A stretch of 64,000 bases of DNA from Pseudomonas plecoglossicida NBRC 103162 = DSM 15088 (GTDB taxonomy: Bacteria > Pseudomonadota > Gammaproteobacteria > Pseudomonadales > Pseudomonadaceae): positions 62,001 through 126,000 of the forward strand of contig NZ_BBIV01000004.1 of assembly GCF_000730665.1 (NCBI RefSeq), given 5' to 3'. Each line of letters begins with the position of its first letter. Position 1 is the first letter of the stretch. Position numbers and translations under genes: made by a program. The notes beneath the pieces were generated by a model. That model was not told the origin of the DNA, ran no database searches, and was given only the letters and a program-made list of their open reading frames with translations. Of this stretch, positions 54,897 through 64,000 are shown one piece after another.

Positions 54897-55450
54897 TCAA
54901 CGATATCAAGAAAGACGCCCAGGATCGCATGGGCAAGTCCATCGAGGCCCTGGCTCGCAACCTGGCGTCCATTCGCACCGGTCGTGCCCACCCGAGCATC
55001 CTGGACAGCGTCAAGGTCCCGGCCTGGGGTAGCGACATGCCGCTGAACCAGGTGGCTGCCATCACCGTCGAAGATGCCCGCACCCTGAAGATCGTCGCCC
55101 ACGACAAGAACCTCAGCGCTGCCATCGAGAAGGCCATTCTGACTTCCGATCTCGGCCTGAACCCGTCCAGTGCCGGTACCACCATTCGCGTTCCGATGCC
55201 TGCCCTGACCGAAGAAACCCGCAAGGGCTACACCAAGCAGGCCAGCGGCGTTGCCGAAGATGCCAAGGTTGCCGTGCGCAACGTGCGCCGTGATGCGCTG
55301 GCGGACCTGAAGAAGCTGACCAAGGACAAGGAAATCAGCGAAGACGAAGAACGTCGCGCCGCTGACGAGATCCAGAAGCTGACCGACAAGTACGTCGCCG
55401 AAATCGACGCTGCGTTCAAAGCCAAGGAAAAGGACCTGTTGGCCGTCTAA
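54893..55450 (+). CDS. frr: Ribosome recycling factor
   Basis: ATG 54893 overlaps the pyrH stop by four bases. The 185-residue protein has the conserved [15 protein letters not shown] near the N-terminus, then [16 protein letters not shown] [15 protein letters not shown] and [21 protein letters not shown] of the three-helix domain. It splits post-termination ribosomes with EF-G. uppS follows after 15 bases. Confidence 0.98.
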   Translation: MINDIKKDAQDRMGKSIEALARNLASIRTGRAHPSILDSVKVPAWGSDMPLNQVAAITVEDARTLKIVAHDKNLSAAIEKAILTSDLGLNPSSAGTTIRVPMPALTEETRKGYTKQASGVAEDAKVAVRNVRRDALADLKKLTKDKEISEDEERRAADEIQKLTDKYVAEIDAAFKAKEKDLLAV

Positions 55451-55465
55451 GGCCGAGGTTTTTTA

Positions 55466-56221
55466 ATGGAAAAGACCAAGCTGGCGACACCACTCTCGGT
55501 GCCGCGTCACGTCGCGATCATCATGGATGGCAACAATCGCTGGGCGAAGAAGCGCCTGTTGCCTGGCGTTGCCGGGCACAAGGCCGGCGTGGATGCCGTG
55601 CGTGCGGTCATCGAAGTCTGCGCCCAGTCCGGCGTCGAGGTGTTGACCCTGTTCGCGTTCTCCAGCGAGAACTGGCAGCGCCCGGCCGATGAGGTCGGGG
55701 CGTTGATGGAGCTGTTCTTCTCGGCGCTGCGTCGCGAGGCCAAGCGCCTCAACGAGAACAACATCAGCCTGCGCATCATCGGCGACCGTTCGCGCTTCCA
55801 TCCAGAGCTGCAGGCCGCCATGCGCGAGGCTGAAGCGCTGACGGCGGGCAATAACCGCTTCATCCTGCAGATCGCCGCCAACTATGGCGGTCAGTGGGAT
55901 ATTGCCCAGGCCGCGCAGCGCCTGGCGCGGGAGGTTCAGGCCGGGCACCTGCGTCCGGACGACATCACCCCGGGGCTGCTGCAGACCTGTCTTGCAACCG
56001 GCGAACTGCCGTTGCCCGACCTGTGTATCCGCACCGGCGGCGAGCACCGCATCAGCAATTTCCTGCTGTGGCAGCTGGCTTATGCCGAACTGTACTTCTC
56101 CGACCTCTACTGGCCGGACTTCAAACACGAGGCCATGCGCAAAGCACTGGCCGATTTCGCTTCGCGCCAGCGCCGCTTTGGGAAGACCAGCGAGCAGGTC
56201 GAAGCTGGAGCTCGTGCTTAA
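55466..56221 (+). CDS. uppS: Isoprenyl transferase (undecaprenyl diphosphate synthase)
   Basis: The 251-residue cis-prenyltransferase has HVAIIMDGNNRWAKKR (catalytic Asp and Asn), FAFSSENWQRPADEV and DLCIRTGGEHRISNFLLWQLAYAELYF. It makes the C55 lipid carrier for cell-wall and O-antigen sugars. Its stop codon shares a base with the cdsA start (TAATG), indicating coupling. dxr, supplying the isoprenoid precursors, is two genes on. Confidence 0.97.
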   Translation: MEKTKLATPLSVPRHVAIIMDGNNRWAKKRLLPGVAGHKAGVDAVRAVIEVCAQSGVEVLTLFAFSSENWQRPADEVGALMELFFSALRREAKRLNENNISLRIIGDRSRFHPELQAAMREAEALTAGNNRFILQIAANYGGQWDIAQAAQRLAREVQAGHLRPDDITPGLLQTCLATGELPLPDLCIRTGGEHRISNFLLWQLAYAELYFSDLYWPDFKHEAMRKALADFASRQRRFGKTSEQVEAGARA

Positions 56222-57036
56222 TGCTTAAACAACGCATCATTACTGCGCTGATCCTGCTGCCGATCGCGCTGGGTGGATTCTTCCTGCTAAACGGCGGGGA
56301 CTTCGCCCTGTTCATCGGCTTCGTGGTGACCCTCGGTGCCTGGGAATGGGCGCGTCTGGCCGGGTTGATGGCCCAGCCGCTGCGCATTGCCTACGCTGCC
56401 GTGGTCGCCGGAGCGCTGATGCTGCTCTACCTGATGCCGGACCTCGCGCCCTGGGTGCTAGGGGCTGCGGTGATCTGGTGGGCGCTGGCCACCTGGCTGG
56501 TACTGACCTATCCGCGAACCAGCGAGCTGTGGGCCAGCGCCGCCTGCCGGCTGCTGATCGGCCTGCTGATCCTGCTGCCGGCCTGGCAGGGGTTGGTGCT
56601 GCTCAAGCACTGGCAGCTGGGCAACTGGCTGATCCTGTCGGTCATGGTGCTGGTGTGGGCTGCCGATATCGGCGCCTACTTCTCGGGGCGGGCTTTCGGC
56701 AAGCGCAAACTGGCGCCGCTGGTCAGTCCGGGCAAGAGCTGGGAAGGCGTGTACGGCGGCCTGGCGGTGAGCCTGGTCATTACCCTGGTGGTCGGCATCA
56801 GCCGAGACTGGGGCATTGGCCAGATTCTGCTGGGGCTGGTGGGTACGGCGCTGGTGGTCATGGTCTCGGTGGTCGGTGACCTGACCGAGAGCATGTTCAA
56901 GCGCCGTTCCGGCATCAAGGACAGCAGCAACTTGTTGCCGGGCCACGGCGGCGTGCTGGATCGCATCGACAGCCTGACCGCAGCCATCCCGATCTTCGCC
57001 GTGCTGTTGTGGGCTGCCGAATGGGGTGTGATGTGA
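56221..57036 (+). CDS. cdsA: Phosphatidate cytidylyltransferase
   Basis: The 271-residue integral membrane enzyme has about eight hydrophobic helices. The CDS signature is at the C-terminus ([37 protein letters not shown]). It makes CDP-diacylglycerol from phosphatidate and CTP. The start overlaps the uppS stop by one base, and the end overlaps the dxr start by four (GTGA). Confidence 0.97.
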   Translation: MLKQRIITALILLPIALGGFFLLNGGDFALFIGFVVTLGAWEWARLAGLMAQPLRIAYAAVVAGALMLLYLMPDLAPWVLGAAVIWWALATWLVLTYPRTSELWASAACRLLIGLLILLPAWQGLVLLKHWQLGNWLILSVMVLVWAADIGAYFSGRAFGKRKLAPLVSPGKSWEGVYGGLAVSLVITLVVGISRDWGIGQILLGLVGTALVVMVSVVGDLTESMFKRRSGIKDSSNLLPGHGGVLDRIDSLTAAIPIFAVLLWAAEWGVM

Positions 57037-58223
57037 GTGCGGTGCAGCGCATTACCGTACTGGGGGCGACCGGGTCGATCGGCCTGAACACCCTCGATGT
57101 GATCGCGCGTCACCCCGAGCGTTACCAGGTGCACGCCTTGAGCGGTTACTCGCGTATCGACGAGTTGCTGGCCCTGTGCGTGCGCCATCGCCCGGTTCAT
57201 GCCGTGGTGCCCAATGCCGAAGCGGCCAGGCGGCTGCGCGAAGGTCTTGCGGCGGCCGGCTGTGCCACCGAGGTGCTCGAAGGCGAAGCAGGGCTTTGCG
57301 AAGTGGCTGCTGCGCCCCAGGTGGACGCGGTGATGGCCGCTATCGTCGGTGCTGCGGGCCTGCGCCCGACCTTGGCGGCCGTGCAGGCTGGCAAGAAAGT
57401 GCTGCTGGCCAACAAGGAAGCGCTGGTGATGTCCGGCGCGCTGTTCATGGATGCCGTGCGCCAGAGCGGCGCCGTGCTGCTGCCGATCGACAGCGAGCAC
57501 AACGCGATCTTCCAGTGTCTACCGGGGGACTACAGCCGTGGCTTGAGTCAGGTCGGCGTGCGCCGCATCCTGTTGACCGCCTCGGGCGGGCCGTTCCGCG
57601 AAACGCCCCAAGCTGCGCTGGCCGATGTCACGCCGGAGCAGGCTTGTGCGCATCCGAACTGGTCCATGGGGCGCAAGATTTCCGTGGATTCGGCAAGCAT
57701 GATGAACAAGGGGTTGGAGCTGATCGAGGCCTGCTGGCTGTTCGATGCGGCGCCGGCCAAGGTCGAGGTCGTGGTGCACCCGCAGAGCGTGATCCACTCG
57801 CTGGTCGACTATGTCGACGGTTCGGTGTTGGCCCAGCTGGGTAATCCGGACATGCGCACGCCGATCGCCAACGCGCTGGCCTGGCCAGAGCGGATCGATT
57901 CGGGGGTCGCACCGCTGGACCTGTTCGCCATCGCTCGCCTGGACTTCCAGGCGCCCGACGAGCAGCGCTTCCCGTGCCTGCGTCTGGCTCGGCAGGCCGC
58001 CGAGGCGGGCAATAGCGCTCCGGCGGTGCTCAATGCCGCCAACGAGATCGCGGTCGAGGCATTTCTCCAGCGGCGTATCCGCTTCCCGGAGATCGCGGGT
58101 ATGATCGAACAGGTGCTCGATCAGGAACCTGTGGTGCCGCTACCCTCGCTGGATGCGGTGTTCGCCGCCGACCAGCGCGCCCGCGAGCTGTCTCGCGAGT
58201 GGCTGCGACGCCACGGTCGTTGA
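57033..58223 (+). CDS. dxr: 1-deoxy-D-xylulose 5-phosphate reductoisomerase
   Basis: The start is GTG 57033, which overlaps the cdsA TGA and gives the conserved opening [24 protein letters not shown] (NADPH site). Metal and substrate residues lie in [13 protein letters not shown] and ASGGPFR, with [21 protein letters not shown]. The 396-residue enzyme catalyses the first committed step of the MEP isoprenoid pathway. An upstream in-frame ATG at 57009 lies within cdsA and adds a non-conserved tail. Confidence 0.97.
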   Translation: MSAVQRITVLGATGSIGLNTLDVIARHPERYQVHALSGYSRIDELLALCVRHRPVHAVVPNAEAARRLREGLAAAGCATEVLEGEAGLCEVAAAPQVDAVMAAIVGAAGLRPTLAAVQAGKKVLLANKEALVMSGALFMDAVRQSGAVLLPIDSEHNAIFQCLPGDYSRGLSQVGVRRILLTASGGPFRETPQAALADVTPEQACAHPNWSMGRKISVDSASMMNKGLELIEACWLFDAAPAKVEVVVHPQSVIHSLVDYVDGSVLAQLGNPDMRTPIANALAWPERIDSGVAPLDLFAIARLDFQAPDEQRFPCLRLARQAAEAGNSAPAVLNAANEIAVEAFLQRRIRFPEIAGMIEQVLDQEPVVPLPSLDAVFAADQRARELSREWLRRHGR

Positions 58224-58265
58224 GGCCCGTCCCAGGGTTGGGCTGAACGTCATTCGGAGATAGAC

Positions 58266-59618
58266 ATGACTGCGCTCTACATGATTATCGGCACCCTGGT
58301 GGCCCTGGGTGTACTGGTCACTTTCCACGAATTCGGTCACTTCTGGGTCGCTCGCCGCTGCGGCGTCAAGGTGCTGCGCTTCTCCGTGGGCTTCGGTACG
58401 CCGCTGCTGCGCTGGCATGATCGTCAGGGCACCGAGTTCGTGGTGGCGGCAATTCCCCTGGGCGGCTACGTGAAAATGCTCGATGAGCGCGAAGGCGAAG
58501 TGCCGCCAGCGCAGCTCGATCAGGCGTTCAATCGCAAGTCGGTGCACCAGAGAATCGCCATCGTTGCAGCAGGTCCGATTGCCAACTTCCTGCTGGCCAT
58601 CGTGTTCTTCTGGCTGCTGGCCATGATGGGCTCCCAGCAGATTCGCCCGGTGATCGGGGCGGTCGAGCCGGGTAGCCTGGCGGCATCGGCAGGGCTGATG
58701 GCCGGACAGGAAATCGTCTCCGTCGACGGCGAACCGACCAGTGGTTGGTCTGCGGTCAACCTGCAGCTGGTTCGCCGCCTGGGTGAAAGCGGAACCCTGC
58801 AGGTGGGGGTGCGTGACGAAGGTGCCGGCGCCGACCGCCAGCTGCAGGTGAAGCTGGACAACTGGCTCAAGGGCGCCGATGAGCCCGACCCCATTCAGTC
58901 GCTCGGGTTGCGCCCTTGGCGCCCGGCCCTGGAGCCCGTGCTGGCCGAGATCGACCCCAAGGGGCCGGCAGCAGCGGCCGGTCTGAAAACCGGCGATACA
59001 TTATTGGCCATCGATGGTGTGGCGCTGAATGACTGGCAGCAGGTGGTCGACAACGTTCGCGCCCGCCCGCAGGCCCAGGTCGTGGTCCGTGTCGAGCGCG
59101 ACGGCGCCGCCCTGGAGGTGCCGGTTACCCTGGGCCGCAAGGGCGAGGGCAAGGCTTCCGGTGGCTATCTGGGAGCGGGTGTCAAAGGTGCCGAATGGCC
59201 AGCCAACATGCTCCGCGAGGTCAGCTACGGCCCCCTGGAAGCCGTGGGCGAGGGCCTGTCGCGCACCTGGAGCATGAGCGTACTGACCCTCGAATCGCTG
59301 AAGAAAATGCTGTTCGGGGAGCTGTCGGTAAAAAACTTGAGCGGACCGATAACCATTGCTAAAGTGGCGGGCGCTTCAGCCCAGTCCGGCGTGGGGGATT
59401 TCCTGAATTTCCTGGCCTACCTGAGCATAAGCCTGGGGGTTCTTAACCTGCTGCCCATTCCAGTGCTGGATGGGGGGCATTTGCTGTTTTACCTGGTCGA
59501 GTGGGCGCGCGGTCGTCCGCTTTCGGATCGGGTACAAGGTTGGGGGGTCCAGATCGGTATCAGTTTGGTCTTGGGGGTGATGTTGCTCGCCCTGATCAAC
59601 GATCTGGGTCGACTATAA
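58266..59618 (+). CDS. rseP: RseP site-2 zinc metalloprotease
   Basis: The membrane protease has its zinc motif HEFGH near residue 22 (VTFHEFGHFWVARRCGVKV), two PDZ domains (about 115-190 and 205-290, seen in GSLAASAGLMAGQEIVSVDG and GPAAAAGLKTGDTLLAIDG) and the C-terminal LLPIPVLDGGHLLFY third-ligand segment. The family cuts anti-sigma factors of the sigma-E type; in Pseudomonas the equivalent target is MucA controlling AlgU. The 450 residues match. The start follows CGGAGATAGAC. Confidence 0.97.
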   Translation: MTALYMIIGTLVALGVLVTFHEFGHFWVARRCGVKVLRFSVGFGTPLLRWHDRQGTEFVVAAIPLGGYVKMLDEREGEVPPAQLDQAFNRKSVHQRIAIVAAGPIANFLLAIVFFWLLAMMGSQQIRPVIGAVEPGSLAASAGLMAGQEIVSVDGEPTSGWSAVNLQLVRRLGESGTLQVGVRDEGAGADRQLQVKLDNWLKGADEPDPIQSLGLRPWRPALEPVLAEIDPKGPAAAAGLKTGDTLLAIDGVALNDWQQVVDNVRARPQAQVVVRVERDGAALEVPVTLGRKGEGKASGGYLGAGVKGAEWPANMLREVSYGPLEAVGEGLSRTWSMSVLTLESLKKMLFGELSVKNLSGPITIAKVAGASAQSGVGDFLNFLAYLSISLGVLNLLPIPVLDGGHLLFYLVEWARGRPLSDRVQGWGVQIGISLVLGVMLLALINDLGRL

Positions 59619-59632
59619 AGCTTCGCATTGCG

Positions 59633-59663
59633 AACCTGCCGCCATTTTGCGGCGGGTTGTTTA
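59633..59663 (+). terminator. Hairpin between rseP and bamA
   Basis: AACCTGCCGC, CATTTT, GCGGCGGGTT makes a 10-base stem with one G-T pair, followed by GTTTATT. It is a possible partial terminator. Confidence 0.6.
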
Positions 59664-59688
59664 TTGCCAGTTGGAATAAAAGGACTTC

Positions 59689-62037
59689 ATGAAACGTCTG
59701 CTGCTAACTGCGGTCCTCTCCGCATTGATGATCGCTGAAGTTCACGCCGAGTCCTTCACCATCTCCGATATTCGCGTCAATGGCCTGCAGCGGGTATCCG
59801 CCGGCAGCGTCTTTGGTGCCTTGCCGCTCAACGTCGGCGACCAGGCCGATGATCGCCGCCTGGTGGAATCGACCCGCTCGCTGTTCAAGACCGGCTTCTT
59901 CCAGGACATCCAGCTGAACCGCGACGGCAATGTCCTGATCATCAACGTGGTCGAGCGTCCGTCGGTATCGAGCATCGAAATCGAAGGCAACAAGGCGATC
60001 AGCACCGAAGACCTGATGAAGGGCCTGAAGCAATCGGGCCTGGCCGAAGGCGAGATCTTCCAGCGTGCCACCCTCGAAGGCGTGCGTAACGAACTGCAGC
60101 GCCAGTACGTGGCCCAGGGCCGCTACTCGGCCGAGGTCGACGCCGAAGTGGTGCCGCAGCCGCGCAACCGCGTTGCCTTGAAGATCAAGATCAACGAAGG
60201 CACCGTCGCCGCCATCCAGCACATCAACATCGTCGGCAACACCGTGTTCGACGATGAAGAGCTGGCGCAGCTGTTCGAGCTGAAGACCACCAACTGGCTG
60301 TCGTTCTTCAAGAACGACGACAAGTACGCCCGCGAGAAGCTCTCCGGTGACCTGGAGCGCCTGCGTTCCTACTACCTGGACCGCGGCTACATCAACATGG
60401 ACATCGCCTCCACCCAGGTGTCTATCACCCCGGACAAGAAGCACGTCTACATCACCGTCAACGTCAACGAGGGCGAGAAGTACACCGTCCGTGACGTGAA
60501 GCTCTCCGGTGACCTCAAGGTGCCGGAAGACCAGGTCAAGTCGCTGCTGCTGGTTCAGCCAGGCCAGGTATTCTCGCGCAAGGTGATGACCACCACCTCC
60601 GAGCTGATCACCCGCCGCCTGGGCAACGAAGGCTACACCTTCGCCAACGTCAACGGCGTGCCACAGCCGAACGAGCAGGACCACACGGTCGATATCATGT
60701 TCGTGGTCGATCCGGGCAAGCGTGCCTACGTCAACCGTATCAACTACCGCGGCAACACCAAGACCGAAGACGAAGTGCTGCGCCGTGAAATGCGCCAGAT
60801 GGAGGGTGGCTGGGCTTCGACCTACCTGATCGACCAGTCCAAGACCCGCCTCGAGCGCCTGGGCTTCTTCAAGGAAGTCAACGTCGAGACGCCGGCAGTG
60901 CCAGGTACCGACGACCAGGTCGACGTCAACTACAGCGTCGAAGAGCAGGCGTCCGGCTCGATCACCGCCAGTGTCGGCTTCGCCCAGAGCGCCGGCCTGA
61001 TCCTCGGTGGTTCGATCAGCCAGACCAACTTCCTGGGTACCGGTAACAAGGTGTCCATCGGCCTGACCCGTTCCGAATACCAGACCCGCTACAACTTCGG
61101 CTTCGTTGACCCCTACTTCACTGCCGACGGCGTGAGCCTGGGCTACAACGCCTTCTACCGCAGCACCGACTACGACGACCTCGACGTCGACGTGGCCAGC
61201 TATGCGGTCGACAGCTACGGTGCAGGTATCAGCCTGGGCTACCCGATCAGCGAGACTTCGCGCCTCACCTACGGCCTGAGCGTGCAGAAAGACGAGATCA
61301 AGACCGGCCAGTACACCGTCGACGAGATCTTCGACTTCCTCAAGGAGGAGGGTGACAGTTTCACCAACTTCAAGGCCTCGGTCGGCTGGTCCGAATCGAC
61401 CCTGAACAAAGGCGTGCTGGCGACCCGTGGTCATTCCCAGAGCCTGACCCTGGAATCGACCATTCCTGGCAGTGACCTGTCGTTCTACAAGCTCGACTAC
61501 CGCGGCCAGCTGTTCAAGCCGATCACCAACAACTACACCCTGCGCCTGCACACTGAACTCGGCTATGGTGATGGTTACGGTGGTACTTCCGGCCTGCCGT
61601 TCTACGAGAACTACTTCGCGGGTGGTTTCAACTCTGTCCGTGGCTTCAAGGACAGCAGCCTTGGCCCGCGCAGTACGCCAAGTACCGGCAAGAACCCGGG
61701 CACCTTGCCTGATCCGGACCAGGATCCGCTGCCGTTCGGTGGCAACGTGCTGGTGCAGGGTGGTGTCGAGCTGCTGTTCCCGTTGCCGTTCGTCAAGGAC
61801 CAGCGTTCGCTGCGCACCTCCGTGTTCTGGGACGTGGGTAACGTGTTCGACAGCAACTGTGGTAACCAGCCGGATTGCGAAAAGGTCAGCTTCTCGGGCA
61901 TGGCCAGTTCGGTCGGCCTGGGTGTTACCTGGATCACGGCCCTGGGCCCGTTGAGCTTCAGCCTGGCAATGCCGGTGAAGAAGCCGGACGATGCCGATAC
62001 CCAGGTGTTCCAATTCTCTCTGGGCCAGACCTTCTAA
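59689..62037 (+). CDS. bamA: BamA, outer-membrane protein assembly factor
   Basis: A signal peptide (MKRLLLTAVLSALMIAEVHA) is followed by five POTRA domains (about 24-430; e.g. FTISDIRVNGLQRVSAGSVF, VSSIEIEGNKAIS, and KRAYVNRINYRGNTKTEDEVLRREM) and a 16-strand beta-barrel ending in the outer-membrane C-terminal Phe (FQFSLGQTF). Loop residues include the family-conserved VRGF (NSVRGFKDSS). It is the essential barrel that inserts outer-membrane proteins. skp follows after 44 bases. Confidence 0.98.
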   Translation: MKRLLLTAVLSALMIAEVHAESFTISDIRVNGLQRVSAGSVFGALPLNVGDQADDRRLVESTRSLFKTGFFQDIQLNRDGNVLIINVVERPSVSSIEIEGNKAISTEDLMKGLKQSGLAEGEIFQRATLEGVRNELQRQYVAQGRYSAEVDAEVVPQPRNRVALKIKINEGTVAAIQHINIVGNTVFDDEELAQLFELKTTNWLSFFKNDDKYAREKLSGDLERLRSYYLDRGYINMDIASTQVSITPDKKHVYITVNVNEGEKYTVRDVKLSGDLKVPEDQVKSLLLVQPGQVFSRKVMTTTSELITRRLGNEGYTFANVNGVPQPNEQDHTVDIMFVVDPGKRAYVNRINYRGNTKTEDEVLRREMRQMEGGWASTYLIDQSKTRLERLGFFKEVNVETPAVPGTDDQVDVNYSVEEQASGSITASVGFAQSAGLILGGSISQTNFLGTGNKVSIGLTRSEYQTRYNFGFVDPYFTADGVSLGYNAFYRSTDYDDLDVDVASYAVDSYGAGISLGYPISETSRLTYGLSVQKDEIKTGQYTVDEIFDFLKEEGDSFTNFKASVGWSESTLNKGVLATRGHSQSLTLESTIPGSDLSFYKLDYRGQLFKPITNNYTLRLHTELGYGDGYGGTSGLPFYENYFAGGFNSVRGFKDSSLGPRSTPSTGKNPGTLPDPDQDPLPFGGNVLVQGGVELLFPLPFVKDQRSLRTSVFWDVGNVFDSNCGNQPDCEKVSFSGMASSVGLGVTWITALGPLSFSLAMPVKKPDDADTQVFQFSLGQTF

Positions 62038-62081
62038 GGTCGGCCCTTGCTTAACGACAACGGTTTATCCAGGAGTGCATC

Positions 62082-62585
62082 GTGCGTAAGTTGACTCAAC
62101 TGGCCGTAGTGGCCGCGGCGCTGGTCGCCACCCCGGCTTTCGCCGAAATGAAGGTTGCCGTCCTGAACTATCAGATGGCCCTGCTCGAATCCGATGCCGC
62201 CAAGAAGTACGCGGTCGATGCCGAGAAGAAGTTCGGCCCGCAGTTGACCAAGCTGAAAAGCCTGGAAAGCAGCGCCAAAGGCATCCAGGATCGTTTGATC
62301 AAGGGTGGCGACAAGATGGCACAGCCGGAGCGTGAACGCCTGGAGCTCGAGTTCAAGCAAAAGGCCCGTGACTTCCAGTTCCAGTCCAAGGAGCTGAACG
62401 AAGCCAAGGCCGTTGCCGATCGCGACATGCTCAAGCAGCTGAAGCCGAAGCTTGACGGCGCCGTCGAGGAAGTGATCAAGAAGGGTGGCTTCGACCTGGT
62501 ACTCGAGCGTGGCGCGGTCATCGATGTCAAACCTCAGTACGACATCACCCGCCAGGTCATCGAGCGCATGAACCAAGCCCGTTGA
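62082..62585 (+). CDS. skp: Skp/OmpH periplasmic chaperone
   Basis: The 167-residue protein has a signal peptide cleaved after AFA ([21 protein letters not shown]). The mature part has the Skp beta core ([16 protein letters not shown]) and a long charged helical hairpin ([43 protein letters not shown]). It holds unfolded outer-membrane proteins on their way to BamA, encoded immediately upstream. Confidence 0.95.
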   Translation: MRKLTQLAVVAAALVATPAFAEMKVAVLNYQMALLESDAAKKYAVDAEKKFGPQLTKLKSLESSAKGIQDRLIKGGDKMAQPERERLELEFKQKARDFQFQSKELNEAKAVADRDMLKQLKPKLDGAVEEVIKKGGFDLVLERGAVIDVKPQYDITRQVIERMNQAR

Positions 62586-62586
62586 T

Positions 62587-63642
62587 ATGACCGTGACCAT
62601 GACGCTCGGCCAGCTGGCCGAGGCCCTCGGGGCCACACTCCAGGGCCCCGAGGCGCTGCAGATTACCGGCCTGGCCACCTTGCAAGAGGCTGGCCCCGGT
62701 CAATTGAGCTTCCTGGCCAACCCGCAATACCGCAAGTACCTGGACAACAACCAGGCCGCTGCGGTGTTGCTCAAGGCTGCGGACGCCGAAGGTTATGCCG
62801 GCAATGCCCTGATCGTGCCCGATCCGTACCTGGCTTACGCACGCATCTCCCACCTGTTCGATCCCAAGCCCAAGGCTGAGGCGGGTATTCATCCCAGCGC
62901 CGTGGTTGCCGGGGATGCCCAGGTGGACCCCAGTGCCAGCATCGGACCGTTCGTGGTCATCGAGAGCGGTGCGCGGGTGGCTGCCAACGTCAGCATCGGT
63001 GCGCATTGCGTGATCGGCGCCCGCTGCGTGATCGGCGAAGGTGGCTGGCTGGCACCGCGGGTCACGCTGTATCACGACGTGACCATCGGCAAGCGTGTGG
63101 TCATCCAGTCTGGCGCGGTGATCGGTGGCGAGGGCTTCGGCTTTGCCAACGAGAAGGGTGTATGGCGCAAGATCGCCCAGATCGGCGGCGTCAGCATCGG
63201 TGACGACGTGGAAATCGGCGTCAATACCGCGGTAGACCGCGGCGCGCTGTCCGACACGCGGATCGCCGACGGGGTCAAGCTCGACAACCAGATCCAGATC
63301 GCCCACAACGTGCAGATCGGCGAACACACCGCCATGGCCGCCTGCGTCGGCATTTCCGGCAGCACGCGCATCGGCAAGCACTGCACCATCGCCGGTGGCG
63401 TCGGCATGGTTGGTCATATCGATGTGTGCGACAACGTATTCGTTTCCGGGATGACCATGGTGACCCGTTCGATCACCGAACCGGGTGCCTATTCTTCCGG
63501 CACTGCCATGCAGCCACTGGCTGACTGGCGCAAGAGCGCCGCGCGTATCCGGCAGTTGGACGACATGTCCAAACGTCTCCAGCAGCTGGAAAAACGTGTC
63601 GATACCGTGACCTCAGGTGGCCAGCCGACATCAGAAGGCTGA
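62587..63642 (+). CDS. lpxD: UDP-3-O-(3-hydroxyacyl)glucosamine N-acyltransferase
   Basis: An N-terminal uridine-binding domain ([42 protein letters not shown]) leads to the left-handed beta-helix of hexapeptide repeats ([33 protein letters not shown]). The catalytic His region is [23 protein letters not shown]. The C-terminal helix extends to residue 351. It adds the second acyl chain to UDP-GlcN in lipid A synthesis. Its start lies one base after the skp stop. Confidence 0.97.
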   Translation: MTVTMTLGQLAEALGATLQGPEALQITGLATLQEAGPGQLSFLANPQYRKYLDNNQAAAVLLKAADAEGYAGNALIVPDPYLAYARISHLFDPKPKAEAGIHPSAVVAGDAQVDPSASIGPFVVIESGARVAANVSIGAHCVIGARCVIGEGGWLAPRVTLYHDVTIGKRVVIQSGAVIGGEGFGFANEKGVWRKIAQIGGVSIGDDVEIGVNTAVDRGALSDTRIADGVKLDNQIQIAHNVQIGEHTAMAACVGISGSTRIGKHCTIAGGVGMVGHIDVCDNVFVSGMTMVTRSITEPGAYSSGTAMQPLADWRKSAARIRQLDDMSKRLQQLEKRVDTVTSGGQPTSEG

Positions 63643-63679
63643 TACCATTTCCTGAGCAAGAGTGAACAGTCGCTAGCTG

Positions 63680-63706
63680 GCTCCTCTTTGGATTTGCAAA
63701 AGGAGC
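63680..63706 (+). repeat. Imperfect hairpin before fabZ
   Basis: GCTCCT and AGGAGC with inner TTT/AAA form a stem in the 114-base lpxD-fabZ gap. It could affect fabZ expression. Confidence 0.4.
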
Positions 63707-63756
63707 GTGTGGTCAGCACCTGCGCTCCCTATTCTTATTACAGGCTTCCCCCCGAA

Positions 63757-64000
63757 ATGATGGACATCAACGAGATTCGCGAATACCTGCCTCACCGTTA
63801 CCCGTTCCTGCTGGTGGATCGCGTGACGGATCTGGACTTCGAGGCCCAGAGCATTCGTGCCTACAAGAATGTCAGCATCAACGAGCCGTTCTTCAATGGC
63901 CATTTCCCGGCGCACCCGATCATGCCGGGCGTTTTGATCATCGAGGCGATGGCGCAGGCGGCCGGTATCCTGGGTTTCAAGATGCTCGATGCCAAGCCGG
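63757..64000 (+). CDS. fabZ: FabZ, 3-hydroxyacyl-ACP dehydratase, cut by window end
   Basis: The first 81 codons are present. The hot-dog fold active site can be read: [24 protein letters not shown] (catalytic His) and [11 protein letters not shown] (catalytic Glu). A double ATG (63757/63760) leaves the start off by one codon at most. FabZ dehydrates hydroxyacyl-ACP for fatty acid synthesis and competes with LpxA/LpxD for the same acyl-ACP pool, matching its place after lpxD. Confidence 0.97.
   Translation, partial: MMDINEIREYLPHRYPFLLVDRVTDLDFEAQSIRAYKNVSINEPFFNGHFPAHPIMPGVLIIEAMAQAAGILGFKMLDAKP

Noticed and set aside
59704..62013. Open frame of 769 codons opposite bamA
   Set aside because: Antisense shadow of a highly conserved essential gene, with biased valine/glycine/aspartate composition.

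Overview
The window is an uninterrupted piece of a Pseudomonas chromosome, most likely from the P. putida group. Supporting signs are the high GC content, the complete Wsp surface-sensing operon, the gene order map-glnD-dapC facing rpsB-tsf-pyrH-frr-uppS-cdsA-dxr-rseP-bamA-skp-lpxD-fabZ, and at least nine intergenic copies of the putida-type REP palindrome (core GCCGGCTTGCCGGCGAT). I saw no tRNA, rRNA, CRISPR array, insertion sequence, prophage or plasmid gene, and no block of foreign-looking composition.

Layout. (1) 1-8047: wspA (its 5' end lies outside the window), wspB, wspC, wspD, wspE, wspF and wspR, a chemosensory pathway that drives c-di-GMP synthesis, with four successive ATGA stop/start overlaps. 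(2) 8178-10869: prfB, with an intact programmed +1 frameshift, and lysS. (3) 11041-16967: a TetR regulator, several envelope lipoproteins, a DUF1704/QEGLA putative metalloprotease overlapping a lipoprotein hydrolase, and an OmpA-like plus DUF4398 lipoprotein pair. (4) 17137-25907: ppc, adk and tsaB, then a small hypothetical gene, a DUF72 protein, an isocitrate lyase/PEP mutase family enzyme, an extensin-domain protein, a protein with an internal duplication, and rsmJ. (5) 25990-30973: a TetR repressor divergent from an RND efflux adaptor/pump pair. (6) 31127-41832: DUF4197 protein, two neighbouring YbaY-like genes, plsB, a cold-shock protein, rlmA, dapE, a GH17-GT2 beta-glucan synthase (ndvB-like) and tcdA. 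(7) 41871-51729, minus strand apart from one plus-strand antiporter: csdE-csdA, dapD, an ArsC-like gene, dapC, glnD and map. (8) 52189-64000: translation, isoprenoid, phospholipid and outer-membrane biogenesis genes, with fabZ cut by the window end.

Functional themes. Wsp converts surface contact into c-di-GMP. CsdA, CsdE and TcdA form the sulfur-relay and dehydratase set that makes cyclic t6A in tRNA, and TsaB works in the preceding t6A step. DapD, DapC and DapE are three successive steps of the succinylase lysine/diaminopimelate branch, carried in three separate loci within 11 kb. The last 12 kb supplies lipid carrier, phospholipid, lipid A, outer-membrane protein assembly and sigma-E-type stress proteolysis.

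I found no clearly new multi-gene system. The items most worth a second look are the DUF1704 protein with an HExxxH...E zinc site, the four-cysteine extension of WspD, mosaic REP elements, a nested palindrome cluster beside the cold-shock gene, mutually exclusive hairpins in the rpsB leader, the duplicated-module protein at 24406-25026, and a YbaY paralogue without a signal peptide.
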